Below are positions 43,803 through 51,161 of a stretch of DNA of 51,161 nt, piece after piece. Positions within the stretch are counted from its first letter, which is position 1. Each line of letters begins with the position of its first letter. The notes beneath the pieces are model-generated. The model was given only the letters and a program-made list of their open reading frames with translations. It had not been told where the DNA came from and made no database searches. The position numbers and the translations under genes were made by a program. Source of the DNA: Geobacillus zalihae NBRC 101842 (GTDB lineage: Bacteria > Bacillota > Bacilli > Bacillales > Anoxybacillaceae); NCBI RefSeq assembly GCF_001544135.1, contig NZ_BCPV01000005.1:1-51161 (forward strand), in the 5' to 3' direction.

Positions 43803-44735
43803 ATGGGAGCAGGAATTATCGGGGTCGGCCGCTATGTGCCGGAGAAAGTGTTGACCAACTTTGATTTGGAAAAAATGATGGATACATCGGATGAATGGAT
43901 CCGAACGCGCACCGGGATCGAGGAGCGCCGCATCGCCGCGGATGACATTGATACGTCCGATATGGCGTATTTTGCCGCCAAAAGGGCGCTTCAAGACGCT
44001 GGCATGGAGGCGAAGGACATTGATCTCATTTTAGTTGCCACTGTCACCCCGGACCGTCCGTTTCCGTCGGTCGCTTGCATGCTGCAAGAGCGGCTTGGCG
44101 CCGTCAACGCCGCTGCGCTTGATATTAGCGCTGCCTGCGCGGGGTTTATGTACGGGATGGTCACGGCCGCCCAATTTATTGACACAGGCGCCTACAAGTA
44201 TATATTAGTAGTGGGGGCAGACAAACTATCGAAAATCACCGATTGGACCGACCGCAACACGGCGGTGCTGTTCGGCGACGGCGCCGGAGCGGTCGTCATG
44301 GGTCCGGTGTCGCCCGGGCGCGGGATTTTATCTTTCGAGTTGGGAGCTGACGGAACAGGAGGAAAACATTTATACAAAGACGAATATATCGTCATGAACG
44401 GCCGTGAAGTATTCAAGTTCGCCGTCCGGCAAATGGGAGAATCAAGCGTGCGTGTGCTTGAAAAAGCCGGGCTCACGAAAGACGATGTCGACTTTCTCAT
44501 TCCGCATCAAGCGAACATTCGCATCGTCGAAGCGGCCAGACAGCGGCTCGAGCTGCCAGAAGAGAAAATATCGACAACCATCCGTCGATATGGCAACACG
44601 TCGGCCGCATCTATTCCGATTTCGCTTGTAGAAGAGTTGGAAGCGGGCAAAATCCATGACGATGATCTCATCATTATGGTCGGCTTCGGCGGCGGGCTGA
44701 CGTGGGGCGCGATCGCTTTGCGCTGGGGCCGTTAA
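43803..44735 (+). CDS. fabH: Beta-ketoacyl-ACP synthase III FabH
   Basis: FabH starts fatty acid synthesis by condensing acyl-CoA with malonyl-ACP. The 310-residue enzyme has the catalytic Cys in [10 protein letters not shown], the His in IPHQANIRI and the Asn in [13 protein letters not shown] 43803 lies nine bases from AGAGGAG; ATG 43794 abuts that site. It forms a two-gene operon with fabF. Confidence 0.95.
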   Translation: MGAGIIGVGRYVPEKVLTNFDLEKMMDTSDEWIRTRTGIEERRIAADDIDTSDMAYFAAKRALQDAGMEAKDIDLILVATVTPDRPFPSVACMLQERLGAVNAAALDISAACAGFMYGMVTAAQFIDTGAYKYILVVGADKLSKITDWTDRNTAVLFGDGAGAVVMGPVSPGRGILSFELGADGTGGKHLYKDEYIVMNGREVFKFAVRQMGESSVRVLEKAGLTKDDVDFLIPHQANIRIVEAARQRLELPEEKISTTIRRYGNTSAASIPISLVEELEAGKIHDDDLIIMVGFGGGLTWGAIALRWGR

Positions 44736-44777
44736 CGGCACGTATATTATCGAAATAAAAAAGGAGAGACGGAAACG

Positions 44778-46016
44778 ATGGAAAAAAGACGAGTCGTCGT
44801 GACAGGCATAGGCGCCGTCACCCCGCTTGGGAATGACGCAGAAACGACGTGGAAAAACATCATCGCCGGCCAGTCCGGCATCGACATTGTCACTCGCGTC
44901 AATCCGGACGACTTTCCGGCGAAAGTGGCGGCGGAAGTGAAAGACTTCGATCCGTCGCTGTTTATCGACCGCCGCGAGGCGCGGAAGATGGACCGATTTA
45001 CCCAATTCGCCGTCGCGGCGGCGCTCATGGCGGTCAAAGATGCCAATCTCGACATTCATGAAAGCAACGCTGAACGGGTCGGCGTCTGGATTGGTTCTGG
45101 CATCGGCGGCATGGAGACGTTTGAACAGCAGTTTGAGATTTTCCAGCAGCGCGGTTATCGCCGAGTGAGCCCGTTTTTCGTGCCAATGATGATCCCGGAT
45201 ATGGCCGCTGGGCAAGTATCGATCATCCTCGGAGCGAAAGGGATCAATTCGTGCACGGTGACCGCTTGCGCGACCGGGGCGAACTCGATCGGTGATGCGT
45301 TTAAAGTCATTCAGCGCGGCGACGCCGATGTCATGATCACCGGCGGGACGGAAGCGCCGATTACGAAAATGTCGTTCGCCGGTTTTTGCGCCAATACGGC
45401 TCTTTCAACCAATCCAGATCCAAAAACGGCGAGCCGCCCATTTGACAAAAACCGCGACGGTTTCGTCATGGGTGAGGGAGCAGGCATCGTTGTTCTTGAG
45501 GAATTGGAGCACGCGTTGCGCCGCGGCGCGAAGATTTACGCCGAAATTGTCGGTTACGGTGCGACCGCTGATGCGTACCATATCACCGCGCCGGCGCCGG
45601 GCGGCGAAGGCGGCGTGCGGGCGATGCGCCAGGCGCTTCAAGACGCTGGCCTGAAGCCGGAGGAGATCGATTACATCAACGCCCACGGCACGAGCACCGA
45701 GTACAATGATAAGTATGAGACGGCGGCGATCAAAGAAGTATTCGGCGATCATGCCTATAAGCTCGCTGTCAGCTCGACGAAGTCGATGACCGGGCATTTG
45801 CTCGGGGCGACCGGTGCGGTGGAAGCGATTTTCTCCGTGCTGGCGATCCGCGACGGCATCATTCCGCCGACGATCAACTACGAAACACCGGATCCGGAAT
45901 GCGACCTCGACTATGTGCCGAATGAAGCGCGCAAGCAAGACGTGCGTGCGGTCTTAAGCAACTCATTTGGATTTGGCGGCCATAATGCGACATTGATTTT
46001 TAAAAAATATGTGTAA
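44778..46016 (+). CDS. fabF: Beta-ketoacyl-ACP synthase II FabF
   Basis: FabF elongates acyl-ACP with malonyl-ACP. The 412-residue thiolase-fold enzyme has the catalytic Cys in [10 protein letters not shown] and the two His in [11 protein letters not shown] and [18 protein letters not shown] lies before ATG 44778. The glycine-rich C-terminal FGFGGHN is intact. Confidence 0.96.
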   Translation: MEKRRVVVTGIGAVTPLGNDAETTWKNIIAGQSGIDIVTRVNPDDFPAKVAAEVKDFDPSLFIDRREARKMDRFTQFAVAAALMAVKDANLDIHESNAERVGVWIGSGIGGMETFEQQFEIFQQRGYRRVSPFFVPMMIPDMAAGQVSIILGAKGINSCTVTACATGANSIGDAFKVIQRGDADVMITGGTEAPITKMSFAGFCANTALSTNPDPKTASRPFDKNRDGFVMGEGAGIVVLEELEHALRRGAKIYAEIVGYGATADAYHITAPAPGGEGGVRAMRQALQDAGLKPEEIDYINAHGTSTEYNDKYETAAIKEVFGDHAYKLAVSSTKSMTGHLLGATGAVEAIFSVLAIRDGIIPPTINYETPDPECDLDYVPNEARKQDVRAVLSNSFGFGGHNATLIFKKYV

Positions 46017-46027
46017 TGGATGAAAAG

Positions 46028-46101
46028 GAGAGCCTTGGTTGAGCAGAGCTGAAAACGCGTGACTAACGGCGGGTTCGGTTCAGCGTCAGGCTCTCTTTTT
46101 T
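46028..46101 (+). terminator. Terminator after fabF
   Basis: GAGAGCCT and AGGCTCTC are followed by TTTTTT. Inside, GCTGAA and TTCAGC form a second stem. Confidence 0.8.
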
Positions 46102-46160
46102 GTTTTGTTTCACCGTCTTTTCCCTGCCGACATAACGTAAGAGAAAAGGAGGGAAAAGCG

Positions 46161-46961
46161 ATGGGATTGCTTCCGACCGATCGATGGCTGGAAGAGGATG
46201 AAGGCGATCCGCTCCGGTTGTGCGCACGGTTGGCGCCGCTTTTTGGCAAGATGCCGGCGCGTGAGATTTACAGCTATTTACGGCTGTATGGCATGTACCG
46301 AAGCACTCGACAGGCCGAGCGGCTTTTGCCGGAGATGAAAGAGCGCCGTCTTTGGGAACGTCTTGGCCGTTTGTATGAACGGCAACGGGGGATATGGAAG
46401 GGGCCAGACGTTCCGGTATGTTTGCTGCCGGCCGATGACGAAAACTGGAAGCTTGCGCGCGAGTTTCAAGGAAAAGGCGGGGTGGCGTTTGCTGATAAAT
46501 TGTTTTTCTTCTTGCTGCCGGATCATGGCGACGAGGAGATCGCCGCGTTGTTGGCGCATGAATACAACCATGTATGCCGTCTCAAGCAGTTGCCGAACGA
46601 AGGCGAAGATGCGACGTTGCTGGATGCCGTCGTGATGGAAGGATTGGCGGAGCATGCCGTCGCCGAGACAGTCGGCGCCGAACAGTGTGCGGGATGGACG
46701 AAGTATTACACCGATCGGGAGATGGAACGGTTTTGGCGGCGCTATATAGTCCCGAATAAACATTTGCCCGTTTCGCATCCGCATACTTCCCGCATTTTGT
46801 ACGGACTTGGATGGCATCCGAAAATGGGGGGCTATGCCGTTGGGTATGCCATCGTCCGTCGCTGCCTGGAAAGAGGATATTCGCTCACCCAATTGATGAC
46901 GATGGAAACGAAAGACATCGCGGAGTTGGCGGGCTTTTCAGACAAACAGGGAGCGTCTTAG
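46161..46961 (+). CDS. yjaZ: YjaZ-like putative zinc protease (DUF2268)
   Basis: This 266-residue protein with LLAHEYNHVCR has an HExxH zinc-peptidase motif, and EGLAEHAVAE further on supplies a likely third ligand. DUF2268 proteins are predicted Zn-dependent proteases. B. subtilis yjaZ also follows fabF. AAAGGAGGG supports ATG 46161. No signal peptide is visible. Confidence 0.85.
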   Translation: MGLLPTDRWLEEDEGDPLRLCARLAPLFGKMPAREIYSYLRLYGMYRSTRQAERLLPEMKERRLWERLGRLYERQRGIWKGPDVPVCLLPADDENWKLAREFQGKGGVAFADKLFFFLLPDHGDEEIAALLAHEYNHVCRLKQLPNEGEDATLLDAVVMEGLAEHAVAETVGAEQCAGWTKYYTDREMERFWRRYIVPNKHLPVSHPHTSRILYGLGWHPKMGGYAVGYAIVRRCLERGYSLTQLMTMETKDIAELAGFSDKQGAS

Positions 46962-47097
46962 CTCGAAACCGCATGGCGGACGCCGCTGTCCGGTTATCAC
47001 AAGAATCTTAGGGACATCGGGCGCAAACAGGCATGTTGTCCATGACGCCGACATATATGTAGAACAAGGACGTGGACAAGAAAGAAGGGAAAGCCCG

Positions 47098-47304
47098 GTG
47101 GTCCGCCTGTTTTTTTATTTGGTCGGCTTTGGTTTTTCGGTCGTCGGCGGCATGATGGTGATCGCTTATTTAAACATCATCACCCCAGAGCGCGGTTTTC
47201 ACGAATACTTGTCTTATATTTCGACAAGGGTGGAATGTTATTTATTCCCTATTGGCCTTCTTTTGATGTGGGGGAGCTTGACGTTTCCAAGCCGCAGCTC
47301 CTAG
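47098..47304 (+). CDS. Small two-span membrane protein
   Basis: This 68-residue product from GTG 47098 (GAAGGG upstream) has hydrophobic segments at about 4-26 and 48-62. It is not recognised. It is preceded by about 135 bases without features and is close to yjbA. Confidence 0.55.
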   Translation: MVRLFFYLVGFGFSVVGGMMVIAYLNIITPERGFHEYLSYISTRVECYLFPIGLLLMWGSLTFPSRSS

Positions 47305-47389
47305 AGGGGAAAAGAGGACGAAATGGAATAAAATTCTGTCCCTCTGCCTATACTGATGGACAAACACGTCTGGAAGTGAGGGGTCTCGC

Positions 47390-48130
47390 ATGCTTTATCT
47401 GCACGACATTTGGGTCAACTGGTTTGAAGGCGAAGAGAACGGATACAACGTCTGCCATTTCCATGAATGGCGCAAGGACGATCAAATCGAGCTGCTTGAC
47501 CAAGTGCCATTGTTAAAAGTATCTCCGGCCCTGTTTCATTACATTGAAAACAGCTTGTCCGAGCTTCCAAAACCGCTGCTAGACGATGTGCATCAGAAGG
47601 CGTATGTCCGCAAAAACCATGAACGCATCCAGCTGGACTATTGTTTCGTTGTCACGGACGGCGCCGGCGTTTTGGCTGTCGATACAATCGGTTATCAAAT
47701 CCCGATTCGCAAAAGCCGTCTCATTCCGCGTCAGGAACAACTCGTCTACGAAATGGCGGCCGAAGCGGAGGAACGGGACTATCCGCTGCCGAGGTATGAA
47801 AAAGAATACCATATTTTATCGCCGGCTCCGGAACTGATGTGCGGACTCACGCGCAAAGAGCGGCAGTTGAAACAGCTGTTGTTTATGGCGCTTGACCAGC
47901 TTTATTCGACAAAAAATACGGCCCAGATGCGCTATTGGTATACGGAATGGGCGCCGGAAAAATACGCCGCTATTCAAAAAATGTCTTTTGATGAAGCGTG
48001 GGAACAATTGTATAACGAGACGAAATACGGGTGGTCCGAACGGCATGAGCAGCTGTGCGAAAACTTGATCAAAGGGCAGCCATTTTTCGAAAAACTGTGG
48101 GAAATGGAGCAAGAACCAAAAGTCAATTAA
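47390..48130 (+). CDS. yjbA: YjbA family protein (DUF3603)
   Basis: This 246-residue cytosolic protein starts [20 protein letters not shown], a conserved DUF3603 opening, and lies beside trpS as in B. subtilis. It is of unknown function. No catalytic motif is evident. Confidence 0.85.
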   Translation: MLYLHDIWVNWFEGEENGYNVCHFHEWRKDDQIELLDQVPLLKVSPALFHYIENSLSELPKPLLDDVHQKAYVRKNHERIQLDYCFVVTDGAGVLAVDTIGYQIPIRKSRLIPRQEQLVYEMAAEAEERDYPLPRYEKEYHILSPAPELMCGLTRKERQLKQLLFMALDQLYSTKNTAQMRYWYTEWAPEKYAAIQKMSFDEAWEQLYNETKYGWSERHEQLCENLIKGQPFFEKLWEMEQEPKVN

Positions 48131-48167
48131 AAAACGGGCCAAGGCGATAGGCGCCTGCCCGTTTTTG
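48131..48167. terminator. Bidirectional terminator between yjbA and trpS
   Basis: AAAACGGGC pairs with GCCCGTTTT, flanked by A and T runs, with an inner GGCG/CGCC pairing. Confidence 0.88.
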
Positions 48168-48191
48168 TATGGCTTCGCTCGATGCGGCTAT

Positions 48192-49184
<993 letters not shown>

Positions 49185-49204
49185 TCACTCCCTCAAGCAA
49201 AAAA

Positions 49205-49455
49205 TAAAAAAGGCCCCGCCATCCCTCTGATAGGGACGGTAGGACCGCGGTGCCACCCTACTTATTGCGCCGACAAGCGCAATCGCTCAACCCATGCTTA
49301 GCGCATGGCCCCCTGTAACGCGGGGAACGTCCCCGCCTACTGCGTCGCCGGTTCGGCGGGAAGCTCGAAAGCCCATTCCATATGGCTAGCCGCTTGTTCG
49401 CACCGTCCACAAGCTCTCTGAAGGCATCGCCATATGTACTTTTCTTTCTCATCGC
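49205..49455 (-). ncRNA. T-box riboswitch of trpS
   Basis: The minus-strand leader contains the hallmark AGGGTGGCACCGCGG (49259-49245), followed by a GC-rich terminator and T6 (49247-49206). Upstream are the long Stem I and GC-rich helices. UGG triplets occur in the expected specifier region (CAUAUGGAAUGGGC), consistent with tRNA-Trp sensing. Uncharged tRNA would stabilise the antiterminator and allow trpS expression. Confidence 0.92.
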
Positions 49456-49479
49456 TCGGTTATTCTAGATTTGCCTTAT

Positions 49480-49508
49480 ATTATACGGAAAACATTCAGC
49501 TGTTGCAA
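49480..49508 (-). promoter_or_regulatory. trpS promoter
   Basis: On the minus strand TTGCAA (49508-49503), 17 bases, TATAAT (49485-49480). It lies just upstream of the T-box. Confidence 0.82.
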
Positions 49509-49510
49509 CC

Positions 49511-49885
49511 TTATTGCAAGGCATATCCGGCGGCGATCATCGCGAGAAACAAAAGGAGTCCGGCAAAAAGGAGCGGGTACGTGATGGCAAACCGCGCCGG
49601 ACCGGGGGGCTCGTCCGCCTCGCTTTCCTCGGCCATTTCTTCCATATAGCGCTCCGCTTTCGTTGCGCTTTTGCGCAGCCGGCGGAATCCGTAGGCAAAT
49701 CCGCTGAAAAACCCGCGCTCGTAAACGAACAAAAGCCCGCCAGCCGAAAGCGGCACAAGAGAGAGCAAAAAGGCGGTGTTAATAAAGGCAACCGCCGTCC
49801 ATGCCCCTTGCCAGAAAACGATAAGCGCACTGGCCGCCAGCATAGCGGCCACCATCCACCCTGTTCGAACGGCGATCCGTTTCAT
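49511..49885 (-). CDS. DUF3899-type membrane protein
   Basis: This 124-residue protein has three hydrophobic segments (about 8-27, 30-53 and 101-121), with a charged cytoplasmic loop KAERYMEEMAEESEADE between the last two. Layout and size fit DUF3899. GGGAGAGA supports ATG 49885. The function is unknown. Confidence 0.72.
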   Translation of the reverse strand: MKRIAVRTGWMVAAMLAASALIVFWQGAWTAVAFINTAFLLSLVPLSAGGLLFVYERGFFSGFAYGFRRLRKSATKAERYMEEMAEESEADEPPGPARFAITYPLLFAGLLLFLAMIAAGYALQ

Positions 49886-50047
49886 TTTGTCTCTCCCGCC
49901 TTTCCAATTCGTTGTTTTTATTTTAACATATGTAAGAGGAAGGATTGTCAATGTTATTAACAACGTTATATCAGAAAATTTGTATTCATCTTGGAAACAG
50001 AGGAACAATTTGCTTTACAATAGGGATGAGGGGCGAAAAACCTATGT

Positions 50048-50113
50048 TGTAAGCGTTTTCTAATATATTGACAGAAATTTTTTATTTACAACAGCGTCAA
50101 AAGTCGGTAAAAT
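50048..50113 (+). promoter_or_regulatory. cre site and promoter region of opp operon
   Basis: TGTAAGCGTTTTCT (50048-50061) matches the CcpA catabolite-responsive element. Candidate hexamers follow: TTGACA (50068-50073) and TTTACA-N17-TAAAAT (50085-50113). Long AT-rich stretches continue to 50220. Confidence 0.65.
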
Positions 50114-50232
50114 GCAGATGTAAATACAAGCCGATCTTCCTGTCTGTTTTAAGTAATTAGAAATTTTTTATTTAGCAAAATAAAAAAATTCTTTTCAGGT
50201 ATACTAATACAGGATATAATAAAACATGTAAG

Positions 50233-50271
50233 TACAATCTTCTGAAAACTAATGGTTCAGAAGATTTGTAA
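50233..50271 (+). promoter_or_regulatory. Leader hairpin and CodY-like site before oppA
   Basis: TACAATCTTCTGAA pairs with TTCAGAAGATTTGTA. Inside, AATCTTCTGAAAACT (50236-50250) is two mismatches from the CodY motif. With the cre site this suggests nutritional control of peptide uptake. No T-run follows, so it is probably not a terminator. Confidence 0.55.
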
Positions 50272-50302
50272 TACACTACATAAACCTAAGGGGGGTTTTT
50301 TA

Positions 50303-51161
50303 GTGAAGAAGCGATTTTCTTTCTTCCTCGTCCTGCTTCTCGCGCTGTCAACGTTCCTCGCGGCTTGCGGCGGGGGCAAGGACAACGACAACGCCCAAGG
50401 CGGCCAGGGCGGCGAAAAGCCAGCCGAGAAGAAAGAGCAAGTATTGAACTTGCTTGAAACATCAGAGATTCCATCGCTTGATCCGGCGCTCGCTAAGGAC
50501 GAAGTATCGTTCATCGTTTTGAACAACGTCATGGAAGGTCTTTACCGTTTAGGGAAAGACAATAAGCCTGTGCCAGGGGTAGCGGAAAGCTACACGGTAA
50601 GCGAAGACGGCAAAACGTATACGTTTAAGCTTCGTCAAGATGCGAAATGGTCAAACGGCGATCCGGTGACGGCGCACGACTTCGTGTTCGCATGGAGACG
50701 AGTGCTTGACCCGAAAACGAAAGCGGAGTATGCGTACATTATGTACGACATCAAAAACGCGGAAGAAGTCAACACCGGCAAACTGCCAGTTGACCAGCTG
50801 GGCGTCAAAGCGCTTGACGACTACACGCTCCAAGTCGAGCTGAAAAACCCGATTCCGTATTTCATCAGCCTGACGGTATTCGGCACGTTCATGCCGCAAA
50901 ACGAGAAATTCGTGAAAGCCCAAGGCGACAAATACGGTTTGGAAGCCAATACGACGCTGTACAACGGCCCGTTCGTCTTAAGCGAATGGAAGCATGAGCA
51001 AGGCTGGACGTATGCGAAAAACCCGAACTACTGGGATAAAGATACGGTCAAGCTGGAAAAAATCAACGTCAAAGTCGTAAAAGAGACCGCAACAATGGTA
51101 AACCTTTACGACACGAAAAAAGCGGATCGCGTTATCCTAAGTGCGGAGTTTGTTGATAAAT
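50303..51161 (+). CDS. oppA: Oligopeptide ABC transporter substrate-binding lipoprotein OppA, partial
   Basis: The 5' 286 codons are in the window. GTG 50303 follows AAGGGGGG. A lipoprotein signal ends FLAACGGG, with Cys as the lipid anchor, then a Gly/Asn/Lys-rich linker. The SBP_bac_5 fold follows: PSLDPALAKDE, VMEGLYRLGKD, DAKWSNGDPVTAHDFVFAWRR and YNGPFVLSEWKHEQGW. It binds oligopeptides outside the membrane. The position after trpS matches B. subtilis opp. The frame continues past the window end. Confidence 0.93.
   Translation, partial: MKKRFSFFLVLLLALSTFLAACGGGKDNDNAQGGQGGEKPAEKKEQVLNLLETSEIPSLDPALAKDEVSFIVLNNVMEGLYRLGKDNKPVPGVAESYTVSEDGKTYTFKLRQDAKWSNGDPVTAHDFVFAWRRVLDPKTKAEYAYIMYDIKNAEEVNTGKLPVDQLGVKALDDYTLQVELKNPIPYFISLTVFGTFMPQNEKFVKAQGDKYGLEANTTLYNGPFVLSEWKHEQGWTYAKNPNYWDKDTVKLEKINVKVVKETATMVNLYDTKKADRVILSAEFVDK

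Overview
The window is a chromosomal segment of a thermophilic, facultatively anaerobic Bacillaceae, almost certainly Geobacillus (G. kaustophilus / thermoleovorans / stearothermophilus group). The evidence is the GC-rich coding style, frequent TTG/GTG starts, the arginine cluster argC-J-B-D-carA-carB-argF typical of B. stearothermophilus, a B. stearothermophilus-type TrpRS, and B. subtilis-like synteny on the right (argF, yjzC, yjzD, yjaU, fabH, fabF, yjaZ, yjbA, trpS, oppA). I see no rRNA, tRNA or CRISPR array.

Left part (1-10.5 kb): a truncated coiled-coil gene, a small zinc-ribbon gene, a DUF2249 gene, mobA and an orphan LuxR-type response regulator. Two secreted-peptide/ABC-transporter operons follow. 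The first (2922-6432) is a lactococcin-972-type bacteriocin set: exported peptide, large membrane protein, ABC ATPase and a small anchored protein. The second (7008-10389) encodes an unrelated exported peptide, two membrane proteins and a LanF/BcrA-like ATPase. The second operon sits in a decayed tandem copy of the first one's surroundings: the same terminator, scraps of the zinc-ribbon gene and mobA, the same 230-bp promoter block with a 32-bp palindrome, and the last codons of the small anchored-protein gene downstream.

Middle (10.5-28.7 kb): an anaerobic respiration/molybdenum cofactor island. It holds a radical SAM/SPASM protein, an ECF sigma/anti-sigma pair, a NEW3-domain protein with an ABC-2 exporter, a NarK-type transporter, a nirK remnant, two Fnr paralogues with C-terminal Cys clusters, ModB, MoaA, a RIC/ScdA Fe-S repair protein, MoeA-MobB-MoaE-MoaD and YwiC. 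Seven Fnr-type boxes (nGTGA-N6-TCACn) lie at an almost fixed distance from a -10 hexamer, which ties these genes into one Fnr regulon. narGHJI is not in this window.

Right (28.7-51.2 kb): the arginine operon with ARG boxes before carA, yjzC, a CtsR-controlled clpB, yjzD, a yjaU-like hydrolase, fabH-fabF with a FapR site, yjaZ, yjbA, a T-box-controlled trpS, a DUF3899 gene and the start of oppA.

Non-coding mobile DNA is abundant: two IS200/IS605-like elements without a transposase gene (11840-12052, 27551-27789), an ISL3-like MITE with a perfect 8-bp target duplication inside the moeA operon leader (22461-22604), a 262-bp element folding into a cloverleaf-like pattern (41689-41950), and a 155-165-bp terminal-inverted-repeat family (27873-28035, 43110-43264).
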